A DNA stretch of 64,000 bases from Streptomyces puniciscabiei (GCF_006715785.1 NZ_VFNX01000001.1:2804501-2868500); one strand, 5' to 3'; positions 45,821-55,766 are shown, counted from the stretch's first letter. The notes: generated by a model not told the origin, from the sequence alone. A program made the numbers and translations.

Positions 45821-46879
45821 TCAGCGGCCGGCCCACTCCGCCGCGACGAGCTCCGCGATCTGCGCGGTGTTCAGGGCGGCGCCCTTGCGGAGGTTGTCGC
45901 CGCAGACGAAGAGTTCGAGGGCGGTCGGGTCGTCCAGGGCCCGCCGCAGCCGGCCCACCCAGGTCGGGTCGGTGCCCACGACGTCCGCGGGAGTGGGGTA
46001 CTCCCCGGCGGCCGGATCGTCGCACAGCACCACACCGGGCGCGGTCGCGAGGATCTCCCGGGCCCGGTCGACCGAGACCCCGCCCTGGAAGCGGGCGTGC
46101 ACGGTCAGGGAGTGGGTGGTGATCACCGGGACGCGTACGCAGGTCACGGCGACCGGGAGCCGCGGCAGCCCCAGGATCTTGCGGGACTCGTCGCGGACCT
46201 TCATCTCCTCCGACGACCAGCCGTCCTCCCTGAGCGACCCCGCCCACGGGACGACGTTCAGCACGACCGGCTCCGGGAACGGCCCGGTGTCCTCCCCGAC
46301 GGCCCGCCGTACGTCACCGGGCTGGGTGCCCAGCTCCGTCCCGGCCACCAGGGACAACTGGGCCCGCAGCGTGTCCACACCGGCCCGCCCGGCCCCGCTC
46401 ACCGCCTGGTACGACGACACCACCAGCTCGCGCAGCCCGAACTCGGCGTGCAGCGCGCCCAGGGCGACGATCATCGTCAGGGTCGTGCAGTTGGGGTTGG
46501 CGACGATCCCGCGCGGCCGGACCCGTACGGCGTGCGGGTTGACCTCGGGCACCACCAGCGGCACCTCGGGGTCCAGCCGGAAGGCGGCGGAGTTGTCGAC
46601 GACGACCGCGCCGCGCGCGACGGCGATCGGCGCCCACTGCGCGGCGACCTCGTCCGGGACGTCGAACATCGCGACGTCGACCCCGTCGAAGGCCTCCTCG
46701 CTCAGGGCCACCACCTCGACCTCCTCCCCGCGCACGGTCAGCTTGCGGCCGACCGAGCGGGGGGAGGCGAGCAGGCGGATCTCGCCCCAGACGTCCGCGC
46801 GCTGGGACAGGATCTGGAGCATGACCGCGCCGACGGCCCCGGTCGCTCCCACGACCGCGAGCGTCGGCTTGCCGGTCAT
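45821..46879 (-). CDS. asd: aspartate-semialdehyde dehydrogenase
   Basis: 352 residues. NADP-binding [18 protein letters not shown] at the N-terminus, catalytic Cys in [26 protein letters not shown], and His in [13 protein letters not shown]. Reduces aspartyl phosphate to aspartate semialdehyde, the second step to lysine, methionine, threonine and diaminopimelate. ATG at 46879 with GGAGG 9 nt upstream. Lies 28 nt after the aspartokinase gene, clearly one operon. Confidence 0.96.
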   Translation of the reverse strand: MTGKPTLAVVGATGAVGAVMLQILSQRADVWGEIRLLASPRSVGRKLTVRGEEVEVVALSEEAFDGVDVAMFDVPDEVAAQWAPIAVARGAVVVDNSAAFRLDPEVPLVVPEVNPHAVRVRPRGIVANPNCTTLTMIVALGALHAEFGLRELVVSSYQAVSGAGRAGVDTLRAQLSLVAGTELGTQPGDVRRAVGEDTGPFPEPVVLNVVPWAGSLREDGWSSEEMKVRDESRKILGLPRLPVAVTCVRVPVITTHSLTVHARFQGGVSVDRAREILATAPGVVLCDDPAAGEYPTPADVVGTDPTWVGRLRRALDDPTALELFVCGDNLRKGAALNTAQIAELVAAEWAGR

Positions 46880-46907
46880 CGTCGTACGCCTCCGTACGGA
46901 GAGACGG

Positions 46908-48179
46908 TCACCGGCCGGTGCCGCCGTAGACGACGGCCTCGTCGGTGTCGGAGTCGAGCCCGAAGGCGGTGTGCACGGCGCGCACGGCCTCCGGCACGTC
47001 GTCCTTGCGGGTGACGACCGAGATGCGGATCTCGGAGGTCGAGATCAGCTCGATGTTCACGCCCGCGTCGCTCAGCGCCTCGAAGAAGGAGGCGGTGACG
47101 CCCGGGTTGGTCTTCATGCCCGCGCCGACCAGCGAGATCTTCCCGATCTGGTCGTCGTAGCGAAGGGAGTCGAAGCCGATGCCCGACCGGCTCTTCTCCA
47201 GCGCGTCGATCGCCTTGCGGCCCTCGGTCTTCGGCAGCGTGAAGGAGATGTCCGTCAGGCCCGTGGAGGCGGCGGACACGTTCTGCACGACCATGTCGAT
47301 GTTGATCTCGGCATCGGCGATGGCCCGGAAGATCGCGGCGGCCTCACCCGGCTTGTCCGGCACGCCGACGACCGTGATCTTGGCCTCGGAGGTGTCGTGC
47401 GCGACACCGGAGATGATGGCCTGCTCCACCTTCTTGTCCCCAATCGGCTCACTGCTGACCCAGGTGCCCTGCAGTCCGCTGAAGCTGGACCGGACATGGA
47501 TCGGGATGTTGTAGCGGCGGGCGTACTCCACACAGCGGTGGAGCAGCACCTTGGAGCCGGAGGCCGCGAGCTCCAGCATGTCCTCGAAGGAGATCCAGTC
47601 GATCTTCTTCGCCTTCTTCACCACGCGCGGGTCGGCGGTGAACACGCCGTCGACGTCGGTGTAGATCTCGCAGACCTCGGCGTCGAGCGCGGCGGCGAGC
47701 GCCACGGCCGTCGTGTCGGAGCCACCGCGACCGAGCGTGGTGATGTCCTTCTTGTCGGCGCTGACGCCCTGGAAACCGGCGACGATCGCGATGTTGCCCT
47801 TGTCGAGCGAGTCCCGGATCCGGCCGGGCGTGACGTCGATGATCCGGGCTTTGTTGTGGACCGAGTCGGTGATGACGCCTGCCTGGCTGCCGGTGAAGGA
47901 CTGGGCCTCGTGACCCAGGTTTTTGATCGCCATCGCCAGCAGGGCCATGGAGATCCGCTCTCCGGCGGTCAGCAGCATGTCGAATTCGCGCCCGGCAGGC
48001 ATCGGAGAAACCTGCTCGGCGAGATCGATCAGCTCGTCCGTCGTGTCGCCCATCGCGGAAACGACGACGACAACCTGGTTGCCGTTCTTCTTCGCTTCCA
48101 CGATCCGCTTGGCGACGCGCTTGATGCCCTCGGCATCGGCTACGGAGGAGCCTCCGTACTTCTGCACGACAAGGCCCAC
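46908..48179 (-). CDS. ask: aspartate kinase
   Basis: 423 residues. Kinase domain with [20 protein letters not shown] at the N-terminus, [24 protein letters not shown] and [15 protein letters not shown]. Two C-terminal ACT domains ([21 protein letters not shown] and [20 protein letters not shown]) allow feedback control, as expected for lysine/threonine-sensitive enzymes. Phosphorylates aspartate, the first step of the pathway continued by asd. GTG at 48179 has GAGGAG 6-7 nt upstream; the longer frame above it is untranslated. Actinobacterial ask genes often use an internal start for a separate ACT subunit; I cannot verify that here. Confidence 0.96.
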   Translation of the reverse strand: MGLVVQKYGGSSVADAEGIKRVAKRIVEAKKNGNQVVVVVSAMGDTTDELIDLAEQVSPMPAGREFDMLLTAGERISMALLAMAIKNLGHEAQSFTGSQAGVITDSVHNKARIIDVTPGRIRDSLDKGNIAIVAGFQGVSADKKDITTLGRGGSDTTAVALAAALDAEVCEIYTDVDGVFTADPRVVKKAKKIDWISFEDMLELAASGSKVLLHRCVEYARRYNIPIHVRSSFSGLQGTWVSSEPIGDKKVEQAIISGVAHDTSEAKITVVGVPDKPGEAAAIFRAIADAEINIDMVVQNVSAASTGLTDISFTLPKTEGRKAIDALEKSRSGIGFDSLRYDDQIGKISLVGAGMKTNPGVTASFFEALSDAGVNIELISTSEIRISVVTRKDDVPEAVRAVHTAFGLDSDTDEAVVYGGTGR

Positions 48180-48370
48180 GTGCGCTCCTCGCTCGGTTCG
48201 TTTGTGTCGGCTCAGTCTAACGAGCGCCCGAATTCCACCACCGTGCTCCCGCATGGTGAGACATCGGCTGCTCGGTTCCGGAACCTGCCCAGCGTTCGGC
48301 GCCGCACGCGGAAAGTGCCCCGGGTCACAGTGGCGGACTGTTAAGTTTCAACCACTATCGGGGGAGCGCC

Positions 48371-49096
48371 ATGACGGAGATGCTGCTGGCCGGGATCGTC
48401 CTGCTCGGCGGATGCGTGCAGTGGCTGACCGGTATGGGCTTCGCCCTGGTCGCCGTCCCGGCGCTGGTCCTGCTGCTCGGCCCCGCCGACGGCGTGGTGC
48501 TCGCCAACTGCGCCGCCGGCGCCATCAGCGTCGTGGGCCTGGCGGGCGGCTGGCGCCGCGTCCGCCCCGCGGCGATGGTCCCCCTCTGCCTGGCGGCCGC
48601 CTGCACGGTCCCGGCGGGCGCCTGGACGACCCGCCAACTCCCACGTCCCGCCCTGCTGTTGGTGATGGGCGCCCTGGTGACGGCGGCAGTCCTCCTGGTC
48701 ATGCGCGGCGCCCGGATACCGTCCCTGCGGGGCGGCAGAGGAGCGGTGACGGCCGGCGCGCTGGGCGGCTTCATGAACGCGGCGGCGGGCGTCGGCGGCC
48801 CACCGGTGTCCCTGTACGCCCTCAACGCGGGCTGGACGGTACGGGAATTCGTCCCCAACGCCCAGTTCTACGGCGTCGCCGTCAACGCGTTCTCCATCGC
48901 CGCGAACGGCACGCCCCGCATGACCGGCGCGCAATGGGCGGCCGTCTGCGCCGCGATGACGACCGGCGCGGTGATCGGCCACACCATCGCCGGCCGCATC
49001 CCCGAGCACCGGGCCCGCCACCTGGTCCTCCTGCTGGCCCTGGCGGGCGGGGCGACGGCGATGACGAAGGGGCTGTGGGGGGTGTGGCCGGGCTGA
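48371..49096 (+). CDS. TauE/SafE-family membrane exporter
   Basis: 241 residues with about seven helices. TauE/SafE features: LGGCVQWLTGMGFALVAVPAL in the first helix and GAVTAGALGGFMNAAAGVGGPPVSLYAL at the start of the second repeat, including the family's GG-PP segment. Exports sulfite, sulfoacetate or related organosulfur anions. ATG at 48371 with GGGGGAG 4-5 nt upstream. Divergent from ask across 191 nt. Confidence 0.88.
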   Translation: MTEMLLAGIVLLGGCVQWLTGMGFALVAVPALVLLLGPADGVVLANCAAGAISVVGLAGGWRRVRPAAMVPLCLAAACTVPAGAWTTRQLPRPALLLVMGALVTAAVLLVMRGARIPSLRGGRGAVTAGALGGFMNAAAGVGGPPVSLYALNAGWTVREFVPNAQFYGVAVNAFSIAANGTPRMTGAQWAAVCAAMTTGAVIGHTIAGRIPEHRARHLVLLLALAGGATAMTKGLWGVWPG

Positions 49097-49220
49097 CGCA
49101 GCCCCGAAAGACGTCAAGATCGCGTCAAATCCCCTCGTCAAGCGTGGTGCAGGACCCACGCACGGCGTCACACTGCGCTGCCGGTGTGCTCGCCTGCCGC
49201 CGCTTCGGGAGGGACGAGGG

Positions 49221-49760
49221 ATGTACACACTCGCGTCGGCGCGGATGCCGGAGCCGGAGTCGGCGCTGTTCGACCTGGCATGGGGTCTGGGGGCCACGGT
49301 CATCGGCTGGGTGGCGCTGATCAATCCGCGCGGCATCCTGGAGTGGATCGAACTGCGGCGGGGCGTGGGCGGGAAGGTGTGGCGGAGTCGCCTGATCGGT
49401 GGTGTGTTCGCGGTGATCGGGCCGGTGACACTGATCAAGGGGATCGTTCACCTGACGGCGTCGAAGGGGTGGGAGCGTCCCGCGCTGTTCCACCGGACGT
49501 ACGGCTTCTCCCCGGCCCTCGCCGCTGTCATGATCGCGGTCATGGTGCTCATCGCGGTTCACGCCTGGCGCACCAACGCCTTCCTCCAGAAGGCCTGGAC
49601 AGCCGGCGGCCTGCCCCGCGCCTGCGCCGTCCTCGCCACGCTCGCTGCACTGTCCTTCACCACGACGACCGCCTCCGGCTACCTGGCGGCGGGCATGCTG
49701 TGCTGGACCCTTGCCGCAGCGGCCGTAGCCGGACTCGTCCTCACCCGGAACCGCGTCTAA
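49221..49760 (+). CDS. small integral membrane protein of unknown function
   Basis: 179 residues with four helices (LFDLAWGLGATVIGWVALI, LIGGVFAVIGPVTLIKGIV, ALAAVMIAVMVLIAVHAW, LAAGMLCWTLAAAAVAGLVL). No motif recognised. ATG at 49221 follows a strong GGGAGGGACGAGGG Shine-Dalgarno region. Its stop touches the end of the convergent Uma2 gene (4-nt overlap). Confidence 0.7.
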   Translation: MYTLASARMPEPESALFDLAWGLGATVIGWVALINPRGILEWIELRRGVGGKVWRSRLIGGVFAVIGPVTLIKGIVHLTASKGWERPALFHRTYGFSPALAAVMIAVMVLIAVHAWRTNAFLQKAWTAGGLPRACAVLATLAALSFTTTTASGYLAAGMLCWTLAAAAVAGLVLTRNRV

Positions 49761-50335
49761 TCGCCGAACTCCTTGAGCGGCTCCGTGTCCAGGGTGATGT
49801 TCACGGGGTCGGGGAGCTTGACGGAGGCGCCGAAGGGCAGCTTCTCCTCGTGCCGGTAGCGGCCGTCCTCGGGCTGGTTGAACACCACGACCGAGCAGTC
49901 GTCACGGTCGATGAGGAGGTAGACGGGGATACCGGCGGCGGCGTAGCCGTCGGGCTTCTCGACGCGGTCTCGACGTGCCGTGTCGGAATCCCACGAGGTG
50001 ATCTCCACGGCCATCAGCACGCCGGTGGCCTCCGACCACTCGCCCTTGCCCTTGAGACTGCCCTTGGGGACGAGTACGCCATCGGCGCGAGCCCGCCCCT
50101 TGCGATACGCCTCGGTCTTGAGTCCCCGCTCGGGATGGAGCCGCAGGTCCGGTCGCAGCTGCATGCAGCGTTCCAGGAGCCACATGTAGATCTCGCTGTG
50201 ATTGCCGTCCGGCATGGGCTTTACGACGACCTTCCCGTTCACGAACTCCAGCCACACGGTCTCCGGGGCATGGCGTTCCAGCTCCTCGAACTCCTCGGCA
50301 GTCATCTGCGGCCGGTCCTCGGTCCTGCGGCTCAT
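49757..50335 (-). CDS. Uma2-family (DUF820) PD-(D/E)XK-like protein
   Basis: 192 residues. Uma2 features: MTAEEFEELERHAPETVWLEFVNGKVV given in part here, then a nuclease-like core with RARADGVLVPKGSLKGKG and GVLMAVEITSWDSDTARRD (the D, E-x-K-like residues), and AGIPVYLLIDRDD. The family has a restriction-endonuclease-like fold but no established physiological role; actinobacterial genomes carry several copies. ATG at 50335 with GAGGAGG about 8 nt upstream. Followed upstream by a separate HTH/zinc-ribbon gene. Confidence 0.9.
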   Translation of the reverse strand: MSRRTEDRPQMTAEEFEELERHAPETVWLEFVNGKVVVKPMPDGNHSEIYMWLLERCMQLRPDLRLHPERGLKTEAYRKGRARADGVLVPKGSLKGKGEWSEATGVLMAVEITSWDSDTARRDRVEKPDGYAAAGIPVYLLIDRDDCSVVVFNQPEDGRYRHEEKLPFGASVKLPDPVNITLDTEPLKEFGD

Positions 50336-50385
50336 GGCGTCGCCTCCTCGACTCCATGGTGCCCTGACCGGGGCGTCCTGCACGC

Positions 50386-51363
50386 TCATACGCCCTCCCA
50401 CAGCGCCTTGCCTCCGGGCGAGCGCAATCCACCCGCCGCCCGCACCTGGGCCGCCCAACGGTGCACCTCCTCCGCACTGGGGATCGGCCCGGCGAGAAAC
50501 GTCTCCGGCACGGGCGGGATCGGCTCCCCGTCGGGCGTGTCCAGCCCGAGCTCCACCCGGCAGGCCCGGCACACCCCGCCGACGATCTCCACGGTCCGCT
50601 CGTCCTCGTCGCATGTGGCGCAGGCGATCAAGACCCGATCGACGCGACCACGGAGCCGGGTCCTCTTCTGACGCACTTTGGCCTTTTTCGGCGGCATCTG
50701 CTTCTCCAGTCGATTGCGGGCGAGTCCGCCCGGGTTGGTCACGGGGTGGGGAAGTCCGGCGGTGAGGGCGCGGGTGATGTCCTCGGGAGTCGAGCCGCGC
50801 GCCAGCCACTCGGCGGCGAGGGATTCGAGAGACCGGCAGTCGGATTCGGACAGCGGCATACGGCGGTCTGTTTCACGAACTTCCGCCAGCGTCCGGTACG
50901 CCACGGTGCTCTGTGGCCCGTCGTCCGGCGCCTGGACGGCCTCGGCCTCCGGGGGCGTCCGCTCGGCCTCCTCGACGTGGGCCAGTCCGTCGCAGTGGTC
51001 GTCGGTGACGATCCTGCCGTTGCGCGACCGCGCGAATTCCCGCCACCACTCCACCGACCTGGGAGTACGCGACCAGTACGTCCGCGTGACCCACCGCATC
51101 GAGTTGTCTTCGAGGGTGATGTGCTCCCTGATCCGGTGCAGGTGCCCGGCGCGACTGAGGTGTCCCTGTGCGACGCGCACCGCTTGCTGGCCGTAGACCG
51201 GGTGCACAGCGGCGATCGCCTTGTAACCCGCCGCATGGCCGTCCTGGAGACGGTCCATGAAGATGGCGAGGTCGCGTTCACGTCCACTCAGGTGTGCGAA
51301 GTCCGCGTCCGCGTGCGGGTCTTCGTCACCGGCGGAGCGTTTGCCGTAACCCGTTTTGGCCAT
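50386..51363 (-). CDS. conserved actinobacterial HTH plus zinc-ribbon protein
   Basis: 325 residues. The N-terminal 100 residues look like a winged-helix (LSGRERDLAIFMDRLQDGHA, AVRVAQGHLSRAGHLHRIRE), MarR-like in style. The middle is charged with a helical segment (SLESLAAEWLARGSTPEDITR). A C-terminal zinc ribbon has CATCDEDERTVEIVGGVC, then RACR, giving CxxC twice. Possibly a transcription regulator or replication-linked DNA-binding protein. ATG at 51363 selected; a GTG at 51414 would add 17 non-conserved-looking residues. Confidence 0.65.
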   Translation of the reverse strand: MAKTGYGKRSAGDEDPHADADFAHLSGRERDLAIFMDRLQDGHAAGYKAIAAVHPVYGQQAVRVAQGHLSRAGHLHRIREHITLEDNSMRWVTRTYWSRTPRSVEWWREFARSRNGRIVTDDHCDGLAHVEEAERTPPEAEAVQAPDDGPQSTVAYRTLAEVRETDRRMPLSESDCRSLESLAAEWLARGSTPEDITRALTAGLPHPVTNPGGLARNRLEKQMPPKKAKVRQKRTRLRGRVDRVLIACATCDEDERTVEIVGGVCRACRVELGLDTPDGEPIPPVPETFLAGPIPSAEEVHRWAAQVRAAGGLRSPGGKALWEGV

Positions 51364-51576
51364 GGGGTGGGACGGGGACGGCAGGGCGGGGCTAGGGTAG
51401 GCGTAAGCCACCATCGAAGGTTCCGTTCGATGAGTAGGTCCAGGCCCCGGAGCCGGTGTTGGCGCACCGACCGGGGCCGATCTATTGCCGCGAAACTAGA
51501 GGCGCTTTACGTTCCGGCGCAAGCTGATCACGGAACGTCACTCTTTCGGGCTAGACCCACCCAACTCACCTACAGA

Positions 51577-51603
51577 CTTGGTTGGTTGGGAGGTTCAACC
51601 AAG
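51577..51603. terminator. hairpin in the gap downstream of the XRE/DUF397 pair
   Basis: An 8-bp inverted repeat (51577-51584 with 51596-51603) with an 11-nt loop lies 36 nt beyond the DUF397 stop on the minus strand. Likely terminator for the pair or insulation of the next gene's promoter; the T-run expected after it is absent. Confidence 0.35.
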
Positions 51604-51638
51604 CCCAAAACCCAGGGGAAGGGCTCGAGGCCCGAGGC

Positions 51639-51827
51639 TCAAGCCCCGGGCTGGAGTGCGGCGATGAACGCCGACCAGGCGGGGGCGGGGAGGTGGAGTT
51701 CGGGGCCGGTGGGGGCCGTCTTGGAGTCGCGGATGTGGATGGTCGTGGGGGTGGGGGCGACCTCGACGCAGGCGGCTCCTTCGGAGTCGCTGTAACTCGA
51801 CTTGAACCACTTCAGCTGGTCAGCCAT
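51639..51827 (-). CDS. DUF397-domain small protein
   Basis: 62 residues: LKWFKSSYSDSEGAACVEVA, HIRDSKTAPTGPELHLP, and AWSAFIAAL, the full DUF397 pattern. These proteins are typically encoded right after an XRE/DUF5753 regulator, as here (8-nt overlap), and act as its partner in streptomycete WhiJ/AbaA-like developmental or antitoxin-like circuits. ATG at 51827 with GGAG 5-8 nt upstream. Confidence 0.93.
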   Translation of the reverse strand: MADQLKWFKSSYSDSEGAACVEVAPTPTTIHIRDSKTAPTGPELHLPAPAWSAFIAALQPGA

Positions 51828-52614
51828 GGCGCTCCATCATCCGTTCGAGAAACCGGGTCGATTCAGCAGGACTGAGGGCCTGGGCACGAAGCATGCTAAG
51901 CCGCTCGGTCACCCGCCGAACAACGTCAGGATCCGCCGACAGGTCACTGATGAACTGACTTTCCGTGTAGGCGAACCGTTCATGGCTGACGGTCTCCAGC
52001 AAGATCATGGGCCCCATTCCCGCGATGGAGACGGCTCGTTCGAACGGCAGCACCTGCAACACGACGTTTCTCAGCTCCGACATCGCCAGCAGGTGACGGA
52101 GCTGTGCGTCGTCCACCAAGGGGAGGCGTAGAGCAGCCTCGTAGAGGGTGAAGGCAAAGGCAACTGGTGGCGTGCGATCCAGGATGGCCTGCCGTTCCAT
52201 CCTGCCCGTGATCCGCTGCTCCACCGTCGCCTCGTCCAAGGGCGGAACATGGCTCTCGATCAGGCTCCGCATGTACGCGTTCGTCTGCAACAGCCCGGGG
52301 ATCAGGCCGGCCTCGTACGACCAGAAACTGATCGCCTCTTTCTCCCGCTCCATGAAGTCCTGCGCCCGTTTCGGGAACTTCTCGCGCTGCAAGTAGTCCT
52401 TCGCCGCACTCAGCATCCCCTCCGCCCCGCACATCTCGTCCGCCACGTCCAGGACTCGGGGCGTCGGCATCCGCACCCCCTGTTCCATCGCCTTGATGGT
52501 GTCCGTGGAGTAGTTGGAGGCGGCGGCCAGTTGCTCGCGGCTGACGTTGGCCTTGCTGCGCCAGCGTTTCATCTGGTTACCGCTGAAGCGCCACATCGGC
52601 GGCGACTGGGACAC
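51820..52614 (-). CDS. XRE-family regulator with DUF5753 domain
   Basis: 264 residues. N-terminal HTH (NQMKRWRSKANVSREQLAAA, then TDTIKAMEQGVRMP). The rest is a DUF5753-like ligand-type domain (SYEAGLIPGLLQTNAYMRSL, GRMERQAILDRTPP, LQVLPFERAVSIAGMGPM). GTG at 52614 was picked since GGAGG lies 8 nt upstream and the N-terminus then matches family size; the much longer open frame is not coding. Forms the usual cassette with DUF397. Confidence 0.93.
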   Translation of the reverse strand: MSQSPPMWRFSGNQMKRWRSKANVSREQLAAASNYSTDTIKAMEQGVRMPTPRVLDVADEMCGAEGMLSAAKDYLQREKFPKRAQDFMEREKEAISFWSYEAGLIPGLLQTNAYMRSLIESHVPPLDEATVEQRITGRMERQAILDRTPPVAFAFTLYEAALRLPLVDDAQLRHLLAMSELRNVVLQVLPFERAVSIAGMGPMILLETVSHERFAYTESQFISDLSADPDVVRRVTERLSMLRAQALSPAESTRFLERMMERHG

Positions 52615-52698
52615 CGTACGCACCTCCGACGGGTACAGCTCGGCGTGTAGCACCTGGGTCACTACCGAGGGTAGCCGCGCCGGCGCCACTGTGTGACC

Positions 52699-53136
52699 AT
52701 GACGAACGGAATTCACCGGCCCGCCTGGGTCCCCGCCCGTGGGCACCGACTCCGCGTGGCCGGTGTGCACTTCGACGCCGTGCGGATCGAGGGGAGACGG
52801 GGCGAGGCCGTCGCCGACTGGCTGATCGAGCGCGGGGACGGGGACGCCGGGCCCATCGTGTGCGCGGGCGGCAGCGGGACGCGGTGGGTGTACTTCCTGC
52901 TGGCGCCCGGGGTCGTACACCGCTACGACTGGCCGCTCGGCGTCCAGCACTTCGGGCGGCGCATCGACCGGACGACCGTCACGTACGTCGGTGTTCCCGC
53001 GCTGGAGGGCGAGACCTGGCCGTTGCGCTGGTACAGCGAGCCGACGCCGACCGCGCCGTACGTCGACGCGGAGGCGCTGCTCGGGGTCACTTCGCCGGGC
53101 GCATCCCCAGCGGGCCGCCGATCTCCTGGGCCATGA
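52699..53136 (+). CDS. small protein resembling bifunctional primase-polymerase N-terminal domain
   Basis: 145 residues. Contains GPIVCAGGSGTRWVYFLLAPG, then WPLGVQHFGRRIDRTTVTYVGVP and WPLRWYSEPTP. This is similar in pattern to actinobacterial proteins labelled bifunctional DNA primase/polymerase (RVYFLVPPG and a later W-based segment), but no catalytic acidic triad is visible, so it is probably a degenerate relative. ATG at 52699 (GTG at 52693 possible). Its 3' end overlaps the DUF5063 gene by 50 nt on the other strand. Confidence 0.6.
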   Translation: MTNGIHRPAWVPARGHRLRVAGVHFDAVRIEGRRGEAVADWLIERGDGDAGPIVCAGGSGTRWVYFLLAPGVVHRYDWPLGVQHFGRRIDRTTVTYVGVPALEGETWPLRWYSEPTPTAPYVDAEALLGVTSPGASPAGRRSPGP

Positions 53137-53749
53137 CGCGGCCCGCCTCGAACTCCAGGGTCTCGTCGCCCATGTCGGACTGGTCGGTGTCGAGGCCGTC
53201 CAGTTCTTCCAGGGGCTGGTTGAGACGGACGTGGATGAGGACCGACTGCAGGGCGCGCAGGACGGCGGAGGCCGTGGGGCCCCAGTTGGAGAAGTAGGAG
53301 AACTGCCACCACCACAGGGCCTCCGTGGTGCGGCCCGCGCGGTAGTGGGCCATGCCGTGGCGCAGGTCGGTGATGACGTCGGCGAGGTCGTCGGAGATCC
53401 GGGCCGGCACCGGCGCCTTGCGGGGCTCGTACGGGTCGAAGACCTCGGAGTAGACGTCGACCGGCTCCAGGAGACGGGCGAGGTTCTCGCGGAGGCCGTC
53501 CACGTCCGGGTCCGGGCCCGTGTCCGGCTCGTAGCGCTCGTCGGGCACGATGTCCTCGTGGGCGCCCAGGCGGCCGCCGGCCAGCAGGAGCTGGGAGACC
53601 TCCAGGAGGAGGAAGGGGACGGTCGAGCCGGGCTCGTCGCCCCTCGCCACCTCCGTGACGGCCACCAGGAAGCTCTCGATCTGGTCCGCGATCTGGACCG
53701 CGAAATCGTCCGGGTTGTGACCGGTCGCGTGCAGTGTGGCGTCAGACAT
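53087..53749 (-). CDS. DUF5063-domain protein
   Basis: 220 residues, acidic and helical, soluble. Features: [41 protein letters not shown] and [20 protein letters not shown], typical of DUF5063 proteins next to recR in streptomycetes. ATG at 53749 overlaps the recR stop by 8 nt, so it is translationally linked to recombination repair. Function unknown. Confidence 0.85.
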   Translation of the reverse strand: MSDATLHATGHNPDDFAVQIADQIESFLVAVTEVARGDEPGSTVPFLLLEVSQLLLAGGRLGAHEDIVPDERYEPDTGPDPDVDGLRENLARLLEPVDVYSEVFDPYEPRKAPVPARISDDLADVITDLRHGMAHYRAGRTTEALWWWQFSYFSNWGPTASAVLRALQSVLIHVRLNQPLEELDGLDTDQSDMGDETLEFEAGRVMAQEIGGPLGMRPAK

Positions 53750-54341
53750 CTAGGAGTCGTCTCCCCTCGAAGGCGCGGCCGAGGGTGACCTCGTCCGCGT
53801 ATTCCAGGTCGCCACCCACCGGGAGGCCGCTGGCCAGGCGGGTGACCTTCAGGCCCATGGGTTTGATCATGCGGGCGAGGTAGGTGGCCGTGGCCTCGCC
53901 CTCCAGGTTGGGGTCCGTCGCCAGGATCAGCTCCGTGACCGTCCCGTCGGCCAACCGCGCGAGAAGTTCTCGTATACGCAGGTCGTCGGGACCGACGCCC
54001 TCGATCGGGCTGATGGCGCCGCCGAGGACGTGGTAGCGGCCCCTGAACTCACGGGTGCGCTCGATGGCGACCACGTCCTTGGGTTCCTCGACCACGCAGA
54101 TGACCGAGGGGTCGCGGCGCGGGTCACGGCAGATGTTGCACAGCTCCTCCTGCGCCACATTGCCGCAGGTCGCGCAGAAGCGGACCTTCGCCTTGACCTC
54201 CAGGAGCGCATGCGCGAGCCGCTTCACGTCCGTCGGCTCCGCCTGCAGGATGTGGAAGGCGATCCGCTGCGCGCTCTTGGGACCGACGCCGGGCAACCGC
54301 CCCAGCTCGTCGATGAGGTCCTGGACCACGCCTTCGTACAC
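53742..54341 (-). CDS. recR: recombination mediator RecR
   Basis: 199 residues. HhH region [20 protein letters not shown], zinc finger [19 protein letters not shown] (four Cys), Toprim domain [17 protein letters not shown] and [18 protein letters not shown], and the C-terminal [19 protein letters not shown]. Loads RecA on gapped DNA with RecO. Downstream of the YbaB gene as in many bacteria (YbaB-recR), followed by the coupled DUF5063 gene. Confidence 0.97.
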   Translation of the reverse strand: MYEGVVQDLIDELGRLPGVGPKSAQRIAFHILQAEPTDVKRLAHALLEVKAKVRFCATCGNVAQEELCNICRDPRRDPSVICVVEEPKDVVAIERTREFRGRYHVLGGAISPIEGVGPDDLRIRELLARLADGTVTELILATDPNLEGEATATYLARMIKPMGLKVTRLASGLPVGGDLEYADEVTLGRAFEGRRLLDV

Positions 54342-54392
54342 CGGACTGCCCTTCCTTAAGACCTTTCGGTACGTACCGTAGTTGGCCCGGCC

Positions 54393-54737
54393 TCAGAACG
54401 GCAGACCGGGGATGCCCGTGCCGCCGCCGAGCCCCTGGGCCAGCGGGCCGAGCTTCTGCTGCTGCAGCGTCTGGGCGTTCTCGTTGGCCGCCTGTACGGC
54501 CGCCACGATCAGGTCGGCGAGGGTCTCGGTGTCCTCCGGGTCGACCGCCTTCGGGTCGATCTTCAGCGCGCGCAGCTCGCCGGCGCCGGTCACGGTGGCC
54601 CTCACCAGGCCTCCGCCCGCCTGCCCGTCGACCTCCGTGTTCGCCAGTTCCTCCTGGGCCCGCTGGAGATCCTGCTGCATCTTCTGGGCCTGCTGGAGCA
54701 ACTGCTGCATGTTGGGCTGGCCACCACCGGGGATCAC
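54393..54737 (-). CDS. YbaB/EbfC nucleoid-associated protein
   Basis: 114 residues. [40 protein letters not shown] and [20 protein letters not shown] are the YbaB/EbfC pattern (Gln-rich helix, then beta strands). Binds DNA as a dimer and is linked to recR. GTG at 54737 is chosen over the longer ATG form because GAGGAG lies 7 nt upstream. Confidence 0.95.
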   Translation of the reverse strand: MIPGGGQPNMQQLLQQAQKMQQDLQRAQEELANTEVDGQAGGGLVRATVTGAGELRALKIDPKAVDPEDTETLADLIVAAVQAANENAQTLQQQKLGPLAQGLGGGTGIPGLPF

Positions 54738-55013
54738 GATCAGCTCCTCTGCGTTCTTCTTCTTGAGCATGAGCCTACGTGGTCCACGCGCGCGTCGCCC
54801 CGCCACTCTTTCGAGTGAGAAGTACGGCAGGCCTATACCTGATCAAGGCCCTCTTCCGGGCGGAAAAGTCGGGAAAGCTCCTTCTTCGCCACCCATTGGG
54901 CGGTAGGAAGGGTGCCGCGCGTCGGCATGGAATCGGCATGGAATCCGCATGGGGTGTCACGCAAAGTGACCGGTCGTGATCAGGTGTCAGCAGGGATCAG
55001 TAGGGAGTGCCGG

Positions 55014-55766
55014 GTGGGTCAGCCGGAGATGCAGCCCGAGGGTCCGCCTCAGGACGGGCGGGGCGAGGGTGCGGCCGGGCTGCGGCCGGGCGATCTGACC
55101 GGGCGGGCCTTCCCGCTCGGCGACTGGGGCGAGCCGGCCCAACGGCTCGACGAGCTGTACCGGTGGGTGGAGCACGGCGCACTGCAGACGGCGTCCTGGT
55201 ATCTGCGGGACCGGGTGTGGAAGCGGCGTGCCGCCCGGATCCTGCGCTCGGGCGCGGCGGCGGGGGTGGCGGCCGGGGCGGCGCTGCCCCTGCTGGACCT
55301 CACCGGTGCGGCCCACGGGGTCGCGCCCTGGGGCTGTCTCGCGCTGCTGCTCGCCGTCGGCTGCGTCGGCGTCGACCGGTTCTTCGGCGTGACGTCCGGC
55401 TGGATGAGGGACGTGGCCACCGCGCAGGCGGTACAGCGGCGGCTGCAGGCGTTGCAGTTCGACTGGGCGTCCGAGAGCATCCGGGAGGTGCTGGGCCCGG
55501 CGGAGGGCACGGCCGGCGAGGCGGCGGAGCGGTGCCTGGGGGTGCTGCGGCGCTGCGCGGAGGACGTCACGGAACTGGTGCGCGTGGAGACGACGCACTG
55601 GATGGTCGAGTTCCGCACGGGTTCCGCCCCCCTGGGCATGCAGGCGGCGGTGGCCGGCTACGCGCCACGCCAGGAGCCCGGCGCCGCGACAGCCCGCTAC
55701 CCGCTCCCGCCCGCCAACGGAACCCGCCCGAACATGCCCCGGCAGCGACCGCCCGAGCCGCGCTAG
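55014..55766 (+). CDS. SLATT-domain two-helix membrane protein
   Basis: 250 residues. A SLATT-type layout: a polar N-terminus, an amphipathic helical segment (LYRWVEHGALQTASWYLRDR), two close membrane helices (AAAGVAAGAALPLLDLTG, WGCLALLLAVGCVGVDRFF), then helices with RLQALQFDWASESIRE and VRVETTHWMVEFR. SLATT proteins are predicted effectors of nucleotide-based conflict systems elsewhere, but here the gene is next to recR/YbaB in core DNA and without SMODS or SLOG neighbours, so housekeeping use is likely. GTG at 55014 has GGGAG 7 nt upstream. Confidence 0.8.
   Translation: MGQPEMQPEGPPQDGRGEGAAGLRPGDLTGRAFPLGDWGEPAQRLDELYRWVEHGALQTASWYLRDRVWKRRAARILRSGAAAGVAAGAALPLLDLTGAAHGVAPWGCLALLLAVGCVGVDRFFGVTSGWMRDVATAQAVQRRLQALQFDWASESIREVLGPAEGTAGEAAERCLGVLRRCAEDVTELVRVETTHWMVEFRTGSAPLGMQAAVAGYAPRQEPGAATARYPLPPANGTRPNMPRQRPPEPR

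Noticed and set aside
45798-48344. 848-codon plus-strand frame over asd and ask
   Set aside because: Antisense to two clearly identified enzymes.
48180-48370. Lysine riboswitch before ask
   Set aside because: The leader between ask and the divergent TauE gene is short and shows no L-box-like helices; a normal Shine-Dalgarno precedes the GTG.
49757-50335. Uma2 gene as part of a restriction system
   Set aside because: The fold is nuclease-like but no methyltransferase or specificity gene adjoins it; streptomycetes carry many stand-alone copies.
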